In this document: positions 6,340 through 14,129 of the stretch, piece by piece | Position numbering within the stretch: position 1 is the first letter of the stretch | Layout: each line of letters starts with the position of its first letter | Source: CAZEDU01 sp964511185 | GTDB taxonomy: Bacteria > Myxococcota > Myxococcia > Myxococcales > Myxococcaceae | Direction of reading: 5' to 3' | DNA length: 26,394 nucleotides | Assembly (NCBI GenBank): GCA_964511185.1 | Contig: CAZEDU010000071.1 | Coordinates: 1-26,394, forward strand | Translations under genes and position numbers: made by a program | Notes under the pieces: generated by a model | Databases searched by the model: none | What the model was told of the DNA's origin: nothing | The model's input: only the letters and a program-made list of their open reading frames with translations

Positions 6340-8915
6340 TCAGCCCACCACGAAGTTGATGAGGCGCTTGGGCACGAAGACGACCTTCTTGATGCCCTTG
6401 CCGGCCAGCGCCGCCTTCACCTTCTCGTCCGCCTCGGCCGCGGCGCGGACCTCGGGCTCGCCGGAGGCCGCGGGCACCCGCACCTCGGACTTCAGCTTGC
6501 CGTTCACCTGCACCGCGTAAGGCAGCACGTCGTCGACCACCAGGGCCGGGTCGAACTCGGGCCAAGGCTGGTCGACGGTGAGCCCCTGGTGACCGAACGC
6601 CGCGTGCAGCTCGAGTCGCACCGGTTGCTCGCGCTGTGGAAGCGCCTTGAGTCGGCCAGCCCGCAATCCGTGCTCAAGCGCGGGTTTGCGCTCGTNNNNN
6701 NNNNNGCGAACGGCGTGAGGAGCAGCGCGATGACGCGGAACGCCTCGTTCATCGCCGCCTTCTCCGCGCCGGTCTCGACCTTCTCCACCGCGTAGAGCGC
6801 GTTCACCAGCTCCATCAGCGCGGGGATGGCCGTGTTCAGCGCCAGCCGCTCGATCGAATCGGTCGTGCGCTTGATGCACTTGTGCGCGGCGCGGCGAATC
6901 TCGAGCGCCTTGCCTTCGTCAGGGCCCGCGTGGGTGGCGCCCGCCACCGCGTGGTGCTGCACCGCCAGCGCCCACACCCGCTTGACGAAGCGGTAGGCGC
7001 CCTCGACCTGATCATCGGACCAGTCGAAGTCGCGCTCGGGCGGTCCGGCGAACGCCACGTACACGCGGGCCGCGTCGGCGCCGTACTTCTGCACGATGGA
7101 CTCCGGCGCCACCGAGTTGCCCCAGCGCTTGGACATCTTCCGGCCGTCGGAGCCGTTGACGATGCCTTGCGTGATGAGCCGCTGGACCGGCTCGTCGACC
7201 GGCGAGAGCCCCAGCTCTTTCATCACCCGGCTCCAGAAGCGGAAGTAGAGCAGGTGCATCACCGCGTGCTCGGGGCCGCCGACGTAGACGTCGACCGGGA
7301 GCCAGCGCTGGGCGGCCGCCGCGTCGAACGGAGCCGTGTCGTCGTGCGGCGAGAGGTAGCGCGCGTAGTACCAGCAGGAGTCGACGAAGGTGTCCATCGT
7401 CTCCACCTCGCGCTTGGCCGGCCCGCCACACCGGGGGCACTTCGTGTCGACGAACGAGGCCACCTTGGCGAGCGGCGGCTCACCCTTACCGGTCAGCACC
7501 GCCTGCGTGTCGATCTCCGGCAGGCGCACCGGCAGCTCGCGCTCGGGCACCGGGATGCCCTGCCGCTCCGGGTCGCATTTCTCGCAGTACACAATGGGAA
7601 TCGGCGTGCCCCAGTAGCGCTGGCGCGAGAAGCCCCAGTCCTTCTGGCGGTACGTGACGGTCGCCTTGCCCTTGCCCTCCTTCGTCACGTGCTCGGCGAG
7701 CCGCTTGCGCGCCTCGGCCGACTTCAGGCCGTCGTACGCGCCCGAGCTCGCCAGCACCCCGTCCTCGGTGAAGGCGGACTCCAAGGTCGCGGCGGTGAGC
7801 GGCGCGTCCGCCTTCTCGGGCTGGACCACCACCTCGATCGGCAGGCCGTACTTCTTGGCGAAGGCGAAGTCGCGCGCGTCGTGCGCCGGCACGCTCATCA
7901 CCGCGCCGGTGCCGTAGTCGGCGAGCACGAAGTTGGCGATCCAGATCGGCACCGCCTTGCCGGAGAACGGGTTGACCGCGTAGGCGCCGGTGAAGGTGCC
8001 CACCTTCTCGGCCCCCTCCTCGGTGCGCTCGGTCTTGCTCATCGCCGCCATCTTCGCGACGAACGCGCGCACCTCGGCCTTGCGGTCCGGAGTCGTCACC
8101 ACGTCCACCAGCCGGTGCTCGGGCGCGAGCACCACGTAGGTGCAGCCGAAGAGGGTGTCGACCCGGGTGGTGAAGATGCGAATCGCCTCGTCGCTCCCCT
8201 TCACCGCGAAGTCCGCCTCGACGCCTTCCGACCGGCCGATCCAGTTTCGCTGCATCGAGGTGATGCGCTCGGGCCACTCCTTCAGCGCGTCGAGCCCGGT
8301 GAGCAGCGCTTCGGAGTAGCGCGTGATGCGGAACGCCCACTCGGGCATCTCCTTGTCGACCACCTTGGAGTCACACCGCTCGCAGACCCCGTCCTTCACC
8401 TGCTCGTTGGCGATGACGGTGAGGCAGCCGGTGCACCAGTTCACCTTCGAGAAGCGGCGGTAGATGAGCCCCTTCTCGAGCATCTTCAGGAAGAACCACT
8501 GGTTCCACCGGTAGTACGCGGGGTCCGAGGTGTTGACCTCGCGCGACCAGTCGTACGAGTAGCCGAGCGAGCGCATCTCCTTCTTGAACGAGACGATGTT
8601 CTCGGCGGTGCGGACCGCGGGGTGCACGCCGTCTTTGATCGCCGCGTTCTCGGCGGGCAGACCGAACGCGTCCCACCCCATCGGGTGCAGCACGTCGAAG
8701 CCGCGCATGCGGTAGTAGCGCGCGAGCACGTCGCCGATGAGGTAGTTGCGCACGTGCCCCATGTGCATCTTCCCGCTCGGGTACGGCAGCATCTCGAGCA
8801 CGTAGCGCTTCTGCGCGTTGGGCCGGTGACCCGCGCGGAAGACGCCGCCGTCTTCCCAGCGCTTCTGCCACTTGGCCTCGATGTCCTTCGGCTCGTATCG
8901 CTCGTTCATGGGCAT
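6340..8915 (-). CDS. leuS: Leucyl-tRNA synthetase (interrupted by an assembly gap)
   Basis: A class I aminoacyl-tRNA synthetase that charges tRNA-Leu in the cytoplasm. The HIGH motif is HMGH at residues 51-54 ('YPSGKMHMGHVRNYLIGDV'). KMSKS appears as KMSKR at 593-597 ('DGRKMSKRWGN'). Zinc-type cysteines ('WCTGC', 'CERC') and the CP1 editing domain lie in between. The reading frame is intact from 8915 to 'ALLLTPFA' at 6706. Then come 10 Ns and about 85 bases of foreign sequence. The C-terminal domain resumes in another frame with 'ELHAAFGHQGLTV' and runs to a TGA at 6340. Comparison with the family suggests that only about five codons (PHLAE-like) are missing at the join, so the gene is probably intact in the cell. 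An ATG at 8909 is an alternative start; neither has a clear ribosome site. The adenylate-forming enzyme gene lies 57 bases upstream. Confidence 0.95.
6610..6695 (+). other. Foreign fragment reading as the XseA C-terminus, at a chimeric scaffold end
   Basis: On the plus strand, in frame from 6610, these bases encode 'LESHRLLALWKRLESASP' followed by 'QSVLKRGFAL'. That matches the C-terminal pattern of exodeoxyribonuclease VII large subunit (RL..L.P..VL.RGYAL). It directly abuts the N run and has no place in LeuRS. The most likely explanation is a contig end carrying a wrong extension, not a real gene insertion. Its identity as XseA rests on one short motif. Confidence 0.6.
6696..6705. other. 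Assembly gap (10 Ns)
   Basis: Ten unknown bases inside leuS mark a scaffold join. The length 10 may be a placeholder and not a measured size. Confidence 0.99.
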
Positions 8916-8972
8916 GGCGGTGAGGCGTATTACGAGAGGTGCGCGTCCGCCGCAACGCCGGAAGGGCGCCGC

Positions 8973-10304
8973 TCACTCGGCGGGGGCGCTGGGAGCCGAG
9001 TGCCTGCGCTCGACGCGCCGGAGCTTCCGGGTGAGGTCGGGCCGATCCGGCTTGGGGACGAAGCGGACGGCCGGGGCCCGGCACCCGAGCCGTCCGGCCA
9101 GCTCGGCCAGCGCGTGCGTCACCGCGCGCTCGGCGCCGCCCGTCGCCCCGCCGCGCAGCTCGAGCGAGACGTCGAGCGCGCCCGGCTCGGTCGCGACGAC
9201 GAAGTACTCCACGACGTCGGGGCTCGCCGCGAGGATGGCGCGGGTGACGAAGTCCGGGAACACCGGCCGCGGCGGACCGTCGCCCAGGCTCGGCCAGTAC
9301 AACAGGTCGTCGCAGCGGCCCTCGATGCGCTCGAGCGCGAGCAGCACCGAGCCGCACGGGCATGGCGTGGCCCGCTCGGTGAGGATGTCGTTCAGGCGGT
9401 GCCGGATGAACGGCTGGCTGATCCGGTGGAAGTCGGTGACGACCGGCACGAACTTGCGCGCGGCGCGATCCAGGTATTCGCGGTCGAACACCGCCAGGTC
9501 TTCGTTCAGGTGCAGCGTGCCGAGCGCGCACGTCGCGCCCAGAAAGCCCTCGGTGGCCTGATACGCCTGGTGCACCGTCTGGCCGAACACCTCGCCGATC
9601 ACCTTCGCGTCGACGGGGTCGAGCACCTCGGCGACCGAGATGATCTTCGTCGGCCGGATCGACAGCCGCCCTGCGCGCTGCGCCTCGGCCAAAAGCCTCA
9701 GCATCGACGGGGGCGCGCTCACCAGCGTCGGCTGGTACGCCTGCAGCCGGTCGACGAGCTCATCGAGCGGCCGGATGAGATCGAAGAACTCGAAGCGGAT
9801 GCGGCGGCTCCCGACGGTCTCGTAGACGTTGCTGTTCGCGCGCAGGAAGAACGCCACCCGGTGCGCGCCGAGGATCGAGCCCGGCAGCATCTTCGCGAGC
9901 GCCACGCCGGCCCACAGGTCGTGCTCGGCGGGGCTGGCGATGAAGACGCCGCGCGCGCCGCTGGTGCCTGACGACAAGCCCACGGTGATACCGCGCACCG
10001 TCTTCGAGAAGTCCCGCGTCCGCTCGGCCTCGAGCGCCGCGTCCATCGCCTCGTCCCAGCCCAACCCCACCGTGTTCAGGGCGCGGAAGTTGGCCACCAT
10101 CTGCGGCTTCTCGATGGGCTCGAGCCCGCGCCACCGCTCGAGGGGGAGCCCCCCGAAGCGCTCGCGGAGGTACGGAGATTTCGGAAGGATCCCGCGCAGG
10201 TGCGCGCGCACGCGGCGCTCTTGCCACACCTCGAGCGCCTCGCGCGACGCGAACCGGCGGCGGCGAACGTTCCAGTACGACCAGAGCACCCTGAGGCGGG
10301 ACAT
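8973..10304 (-). CDS. F390 synthetase-like adenylate-forming enzyme
   Basis: A 443-residue member of the clade of adenylate-forming enzymes near phenylacetate-CoA ligase and coenzyme F390 synthetase (the TIGR02304 type, as I recognise it). Such enzymes activate a carboxylic acid as an acyl-AMP; the substrate here is unknown. The ATP-binding loop is 'SSGTSGARGVF' at residues 111-121. Other clade features are 'AFFLRANSNVYE' (151-162), 'SVAEVLDP' (223-230), 'YQATEGFLGATC' (248-259), 'LHLNEDL' (264-270), 'PCPCGS' (314-319) and 'IEGRCDDLL' (327-335). I chose the ATG at 10304, where family homology begins, over an upstream in-frame start. It is divergent from a desaturase gene 26 bases away and lies upstream of leuS on the same strand. 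A joint role with the desaturase in fatty-acid modification is possible but is only inferred from position. Confidence 0.82.
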   Translation of the reverse strand: MSRLRVLWSYWNVRRRRFASREALEVWQERRVRAHLRGILPKSPYLRERFGGLPLERWRGLEPIEKPQMVANFRALNTVGLGWDEAMDAALEAERTRDFSKTVRGITVGLSSGTSGARGVFIASPAEHDLWAGVALAKMLPGSILGAHRVAFFLRANSNVYETVGSRRIRFEFFDLIRPLDELVDRLQAYQPTLVSAPPSMLRLLAEAQRAGRLSIRPTKIISVAEVLDPVDAKVIGEVFGQTVHQAYQATEGFLGATCALGTLHLNEDLAVFDREYLDRAARKFVPVVTDFHRISQPFIRHRLNDILTERATPCPCGSVLLALERIEGRCDDLLYWPSLGDGPPRPVFPDFVTRAILAASPDVVEYFVVATEPGALDVSLELRGGATGGAERAVTHALAELAGRLGCRAPAVRFVPKPDRPDLTRKLRRVERRHSAPSAPAE

Positions 10305-10330
10305 CGACGGCACGATGGTAGAATGGCCGC

Positions 10331-11185
10331 GTGCTGCGCAACCCAAGAGATCTCCAGTGCCTCGCGTACCTGTGCGTGGCGCCGGCGCTGGCGGTCTTCC
10401 AGTGGCGCGCCGACCACTTCATGCCGCTCGCCTTCCTCGCGAGCTGCTGCTTCGCGGTGGGCATCAGCTGCGTCAACCACAACCACGCGCACCTGCCCTT
10501 CTGGAAGAACGCCACGCTGAACCGGCTGACCGACACGTGGATCGGCCTCCTGCAAGGCCACCCGACGTTCCTCTTCAAGCCGGCGCACATCGCCAGCCAC
10601 CACCGCTACAACCAGGGGCCAGAAGACGTCACGCGGCTGTCGCTCTCGGGGAATCACAACCATCTCTTCGGCTACCTCTTCTTCCCCGCCGTGGCGCTCA
10701 AGGGGCTGAGCGGCCTGCGCGCGCGTTACCTGCGCGAGCTGCGGACGAAGAACCCCCGGGCGTACGCCAAGGCCCTGGTCGACTACGCCCTGCAGCTTGC
10801 GCTGTACGCGACGGTGTTCGCGCTCGACTGGAGGAAGGCGCTGCTGTTCGTGCTCGTGCCTCAGCTGGTGGGGCTGCACTTCTTGCTCGCGTCGAACTAC
10901 CTGCAGCACGCCCACGCCCGCCCGCACTCCGAGCACAACCACGCGCGCAACTTCGTCGGCCGCGCGCTCAACGCGTTCCTGTTCAACATCGGGTTTCACT
11001 CCGCGCACCACGCCTGGGAGGCCATGCACTGGTCGGAGATCCCCCAGGCGCACCAGCGCATCGTCGACCGCATCGACCCGCGGCTCATCGAGCGCAGCCT
11101 GCTGCTCTACTTCGCGCGCGTGTACTTGCTCGGGCTGGTGATTCCCAAGCTGCGCAGCCAGCCCCTCTCGCCGGAGAGCACCTAG
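10331..11185 (+). CDS. Membrane fatty acid desaturase family protein
   Basis: A 284-residue integral membrane protein with the histidine boxes of the di-iron desaturase/hydroxylase family: HNHAH at 50-54, H-x3-HH at 86-91 ('HIASHHRYN'), QHAHA at 192-196 and HSAHH at 223-227. Hydrophobic helices lie at about 10-45, 112-125, 150-165 and 168-188. The family inserts double bonds or hydroxyl groups into acyl chains, or acts on carotenoid-like substrates, using O2. The substrate cannot be told from sequence. The start is a GTG with no ribosome site. A TAGAAT at 10319-10324 would put the transcript start at about the GTG itself, which suggests a leaderless message. The 26-base gap to the divergent adenylating enzyme means that the promoters overlap the coding ends. 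Confidence 0.85.
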   Translation: MLRNPRDLQCLAYLCVAPALAVFQWRADHFMPLAFLASCCFAVGISCVNHNHAHLPFWKNATLNRLTDTWIGLLQGHPTFLFKPAHIASHHRYNQGPEDVTRLSLSGNHNHLFGYLFFPAVALKGLSGLRARYLRELRTKNPRAYAKALVDYALQLALYATVFALDWRKALLFVLVPQLVGLHFLLASNYLQHAHARPHSEHNHARNFVGRALNAFLFNIGFHSAHHAWEAMHWSEIPQAHQRIVDRIDPRLIERSLLLYFARVYLLGLVIPKLRSQPLSPEST

Positions 11186-11294
11186 GAGAAGCGGCTCATA
11201 GGGAGGCGTGGGCTGGGTCACTGATTCGCCTGCGCTTCGATGGCCCGTGCTCGCGCCAAGACACGACCGCTTCACGGCGCGCGGTTGCCGGCTT

Positions 11295-11308
11295 CGACGA
11301 CGTCGTCG
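11295..11308. repeat. Perfect 14-base palindrome
   Basis: CGACGACGTCGTCG is its own reverse complement and lies 4 bases from the large hairpin at 11313-11362. It could be a protein-binding operator or part of the same palindromic element. It is also close to a simple CGA/TCG pattern common in GC-rich DNA, so chance is possible. Confidence 0.45.
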
Positions 11309-11312
11309 GCCC

Positions 11313-11362
11313 GAACTGCGGAGCCCTGGGTACCAGAAACGGTACCTTTCTCTCCGCAGTTC
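11313..11362. repeat. Long imperfect palindrome (hairpin/cruciform) between convergent genes
   Basis: The outer arms GAACTGCGGAG (11313-11323) and CTCCGCAGTTC (11352-11362) are perfect inverted repeats of 11 bases. Inside them, two copies of GGTACC (11329-11334 and 11341-11346) are separated by the 6-base loop AGAAAC and can pair with each other. Between the two stems is a symmetric internal loop of 5 against 5 bases. No T run follows on either strand, so this is not a classical intrinsic terminator. It fits a REP-like or mini-transposable palindromic element, or a factor-independent barrier between the converging desaturase and M17-like genes. Confidence 0.75.
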
Positions 11363-11426
11363 GCTGCACCAGCGGATGCACCAACCAGGCGGTGGCGCGC
11401 CTTCAGGCTCCTCACTCCATCTACTT

Positions 11427-11924
11427 TTAAGAAGCGCGCTTGACGCTCAGCGGGAGCAGCGGCCGGAGCGTCTTCTCGGCCAGCACCGCGACGCGGCCGC
11501 CGGTGAAGACCGGCACGAACGCGCGGCTGAACACCGCGGCGCGGACCTCTTCCGACAGGCTCGAGGCGCCCGGGATCTCGAGCGCCACGCCGTCGACCTT
11601 GGCCCGGCTCAACACCTTCGCCGCGCCGGAGAGAATCGTCCCCAGCGCCGCCTCGGTCATGCCGTGGCTCTTGCCGATGCCGATGGCGAAGATGCGCGGC
11701 ATCGGGAAGCGGCCTTCGGTCGGGAAGAGGAGCGTGTCCTCCGGCGCCCCGACGAAGAAGTGGTTCTTGAGCACGCGCGACAAGCTGCCGCACAGCCGCC
11801 AGTCCACGAAGCCCGCCAGTCCCTTCAGCGGCCGCTCGTCCTCCGAGAGGAACAGACACAAGGAGTCGACGTCCTCCATGGCGTCCAGCGAGGCCAGCGT
11901 GATGTCGTGCGCGGTCACGTTCAC
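11427..11924 (-). CDS. Stand-alone M17 aminopeptidase N-terminal (macro-like) domain protein
   Basis: A 165-residue protein that resembles only the N-terminal domain of leucyl aminopeptidases (peptidase M17). Features are an N-terminal strand ending 'DITLASLDAMEDVDSLCLF', then 'PLKGLAGFVDWRLCGSLSRV', then 'FPMPRIFAIGIGKS'. The metal-binding catalytic domain is entirely missing: the protein ends at 'LLPLSVKRAS', where the peptidase linker would begin. Peptidase activity is therefore not expected. A binding or regulatory role is possible. The start is a GTG overlapping the nusB stop by 4 bases (GTGA), which implies translational coupling. It is the last gene of the long minus-strand locus. Confidence 0.7.
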   Translation of the reverse strand: MNVTAHDITLASLDAMEDVDSLCLFLSEDERPLKGLAGFVDWRLCGSLSRVLKNHFFVGAPEDTLLFPTEGRFPMPRIFAIGIGKSHGMTEAALGTILSGAAKVLSRAKVDGVALEIPGASSLSEEVRAAVFSRAFVPVFTGGRVAVLAEKTLRPLLPLSVKRAS

Positions 11925-12346
11925 GGCTTCTTCAGCGCCAGGGCGACGCGATCGAGCAGTCCATTGATGAACGCCGACGACTCCTCACTGCCGAACGTCT
12001 TCCCCAGCTCCACCGCTTCGTTGATGGTGACCTTCCGCGGGATGTCGTCGCGGAACTTGAGCTCGAAGACGCCCAGCCGCAAGACGTTGCGGTCGATGCG
12101 CGACATGCGGTCGAGCCGCCAGTTCTGGCTGTGCTCGCTGATCAACGCGTCGATCTCCGGGAGGTGGCCCCGCACGCCCTCGACCAGCTCGCGCGAGAAC
12201 CCTTTGGCCGACGTGTCGACGGGGCCGTCTTCCTGAGCGGCGGCCCAGGCGGCCTCCAGCGCGTCGGACGACGGGCCGGCGCCCGCCATGTCGAGCTGGT
12301 AGAGGGCCTGAAGCGCACGCTCCCGCGCGATCCGCCGAGCGCCCAT
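11921..12346 (-). CDS. nusB: Transcription antitermination factor NusB
   Basis: A 141-residue all-helical protein of the usual length. The N-terminus 'MGARRIARERALQALYQLD' and the C-terminal half 'RIDRNVLRLGVFEL', 'IPRKVTINEAVELGKTFG' and 'FINGLLDRVA' are hallmarks of NusB. With NusE (ribosomal S10) it binds boxA RNA and supports antitermination on rRNA operons. The gene starts 3 bases after the ribH stop and overlaps the next gene by 4 bases. The ribH-nusB pair is a widely conserved order. Confidence 0.96.
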   Translation of the reverse strand: MGARRIARERALQALYQLDMAGAGPSSDALEAAWAAAQEDGPVDTSAKGFSRELVEGVRGHLPEIDALISEHSQNWRLDRMSRIDRNVLRLGVFELKFRDDIPRKVTINEAVELGKTFGSEESSAFINGLLDRVALALKKP

Positions 12347-12349
12347 TCG

Positions 12350-12865
12350 TTACTTCTTCTTCCCTTCGAGGGTGGTCAGCCGGCCCTTCGCCGCGCGCTG
12401 CTCGAGCTGCGCGTGGAGGCTGGCGACCTCGATGCAGGCGATGGCGGCCTCGGCGCCCTTGTTGCCGGCCTTCACCCCCGCGCGGTCGATGGCCTGCTCG
12501 ACGGTGTCGCAGGTGAGCACGCCGAAGGTCACCGCGCACGGCGCGTTCAGCGCGATGGCGCCGATGCCCTTGCTCACCTCGCCCGAGACGTACTCGAAGT
12601 GCGGCGTGCCACCTCGGATGACGCAGCCCAAGGTGACGACCCCGGCGTACGCACCCTGCTCGACCACCCGGCGGGTGAGCGCGGGCAGCTCGAAGGTGCC
12701 CGGGCAGCGGTAGACGTCGATGTCGTTGTCCTCGACGCCGTGGCGGAGCAGCGCGTCGAGCGCGCCCTTGAGCAGCTCCTCGGTGATGAAGCCGTTGAAG
12801 CGCGCCACGCAGATGGCGAAGCGACCCTTGGGGGCGACCAGCTTTCCTTCGAAATAACGCGGCAT
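12350..12865 (-). CDS. ribH: 6,7-dimethyl-8-ribityllumazine synthase
   Basis: A lumazine synthase of 171 residues. It joins 3,4-dihydroxy-2-butanone 4-phosphate with 5-amino-6-ribitylaminouracil, the step before riboflavin synthase, and forms a hollow shell or pentamer. Visible family features are 'ARFNGFITEELLKGALDAL' (21-39), 'PGTFELP' (55-61), 'LGCVIRGGTPHFEYV' with the catalytic H89, and 'FGVLTCDTVEQAIDRAG', then 'NKGAEAA'. The start at 12865 is preferred because a GAGG lies 5 bases upstream. A GTG at 12871 would overlap that site. The C-terminal lysine-rich tail (EGKKK) is short. Confidence 0.96.
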   Translation of the reverse strand: MPRYFEGKLVAPKGRFAICVARFNGFITEELLKGALDALLRHGVEDNDIDVYRCPGTFELPALTRRVVEQGAYAGVVTLGCVIRGGTPHFEYVSGEVSKGIGAIALNAPCAVTFGVLTCDTVEQAIDRAGVKAGNKGAEAAIACIEVASLHAQLEQRAAKGRLTTLEGKKK

Positions 12866-12872
12866 GGACACC

Positions 12873-14050
12873 TCAATCTAACGCGCGGGGACGGCGCTTG
12901 GCAGCTTTTGGGCGCGCCGAACGGGCCGCGAGCGCGACGACAGGCTTGAGCGCCACCTGCTCGACCACCTCGATGTCGTAGCTCTCCAGGCCGACGATTT
13001 TCTTCGGGTTGTTGGTGAGCAGCCGCAGCCGCGACAGCCCGAGGTCCTTGAGGATCTGCGCGCCCACCCCGAACTCGCGCAGCCGGGTCTGGTCTTTCTG
13101 CCCGGGCACGGCGGCTTCGTTCGACACGTGGGTGCAGCGCAGGCGCGCCCGGGCCGGCAGGTCCTTCTGCAGGTAGACCAGCACCCCCCGCCCTTCGTCG
13201 TTGATGCGCTTCAGGGCGAGCTGAAGCTGGGCGCCGCAGTCGCAGGACGCGCTCCCGAGCACGTCGCCCGCCAGGCAGGCGCGGTGCACCCGCGTGAGCA
13301 CCGGCCGCGGGCCGCCCACGTCGCCCTTCACCAGCGCGACGTGCACCGCGTTGTCCACGTCGCTCGCGTAGGCGTACGAGGTGAAGTCGCTGGCGCCCAC
13401 GCGCGGGAAGCGGCCGTGCGCCACCCGCCGCACCAGCCGCTCGCGCTGGAGCCGGTAGCGGATCAGGTCCGCCACCGAGAGGAGCGTGAGCTTGTGCTTC
13501 TTCGCGAAGCGCGCCAGCGCGTGCCGTCGGGGTTCATCACCTCGCAGATGACGCCCGCGGGCTTCAGGCCCGCCATGCGCGCCAGGTCCACCGAGCCCTC
13601 GGTCTGGCCGGTGCGCACGAGCACGCCGCCGTCGCGGGCCCGGAGCGGGAAGACGTGCCCCGGCCGCACCAGGTCCCCGGGCTTCGCGTGCGGAGCGACG
13701 GCCGTAAGAATCGTCTTCGCGCGATCGGCCGCCGAGATGCCGGTCGTCACCCCGCGGGCCGCCTCGATCGAGACGGTGAACGCCGTCTGGTACGGCGAGG
13801 TGTTGTCCTGCACCATCAAGGGCAGGTTGAGCTGCCGAATGCGGTCTTCGGTGAGCGACAGGCAGATGAGCCCGCGCGCGTGCGTGGCCATGAAGTTGAT
13901 CGCCGCCGGCGTCACCTTCTCGGCCGCCATCACCAGGTCCCCTTCGTTCTCGCGGTCCTCGTCGTCGGTGAGGATCACCATGCGCCCTTTGCGAATGTCG
14001 CGGAGCGCGCGCTCGACGATGGCGATGCTGTCGTGCTCGGAAACGGCCAT
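12873..14050 (-). CDS. ribBA: RibBA-type protein: DHBP synthase fused to a divergent GTP cyclohydrolase II-like domain (frame break near 13520)
   Basis: The N-terminal half (14050 to about 13520) is 3,4-dihydroxy-2-butanone-4-phosphate synthase, with the acidic loop 'DDEDRENEGD' (29-38), 'THARGLICLSL', 'YQTAFTVSIEA', 'GVTTGISAADRA' and 'RTGQTEGSVDLARMAGL' (146-162), where most homologues have His in place of the Q. Right after 'VMNPDGT' (177) the frame breaks. The other frame continues with 'ALARFAKKHKLTLLSVADLI', so about 3k+1 bases (the expected MARxPxL part) are missing. The C-terminal half resembles GTP cyclohydrolase II. It has the zinc cysteines ('CLAGDVLGSASCDC') and 'FGVGAQILKDLG' with 'LLTNNPKKIVGLE', but the expected 'QEGRGIGL' segment is replaced by 'QKDLPARARLRCTHV'. 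The break may be an assembly or sequencing error. Prediction tools would split this into 13463-14050 and a downstream part ending at 12873. Confidence 0.88.
13512..13528 (-). other. Frame break in ribBA
   Basis: Before this point the reading frame follows 'CEVMNPDGT', and after it the next frame follows 'ALARFAKKHK'. In homologues these two motifs are joined by a short in-frame segment starting Met-Ala-Arg. The sequence here has GCGC-rich short repeats (GCGCTGGCGCGC), which favour slippage or collapse during assembly. A real deletion in the organism cannot be excluded from this window. Confidence 0.75.
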
Positions 14051-14129
14051 GCGGTGTCTTTGCCGGTAAAGGCCGACGTGCGCAAGGGCCTGAAATCAAC
14101 AATAAAGTCAGTGAATTACAGCGCGAAAA

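Noticed and set aside
6504..6709. Real pseudogenisation of leuS
   Set aside because: The break coincides with Ns and foreign sequence, and both ends continue as normal LeuRS, so an assembly artefact is more likely.
6882..9971. Long plus-strand open frame (1029 codons) over leuS and the adenylating enzyme
   Set aside because: It is an antisense shadow, because leuS on the other strand has full catalytic motifs.
11313..11362. Integron attC site or intrinsic terminator
   Set aside because: There are no GTTRRRY/RYYYAAC core sites and no T run. The hairpin arms do not fit either model.
11196..11443. Short ORFs in the convergent gap after the desaturase gene
   Set aside because: They lie over the palindrome, have no recognisable domain and no ribosome site. 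They are likely chance frames or repeat-derived.
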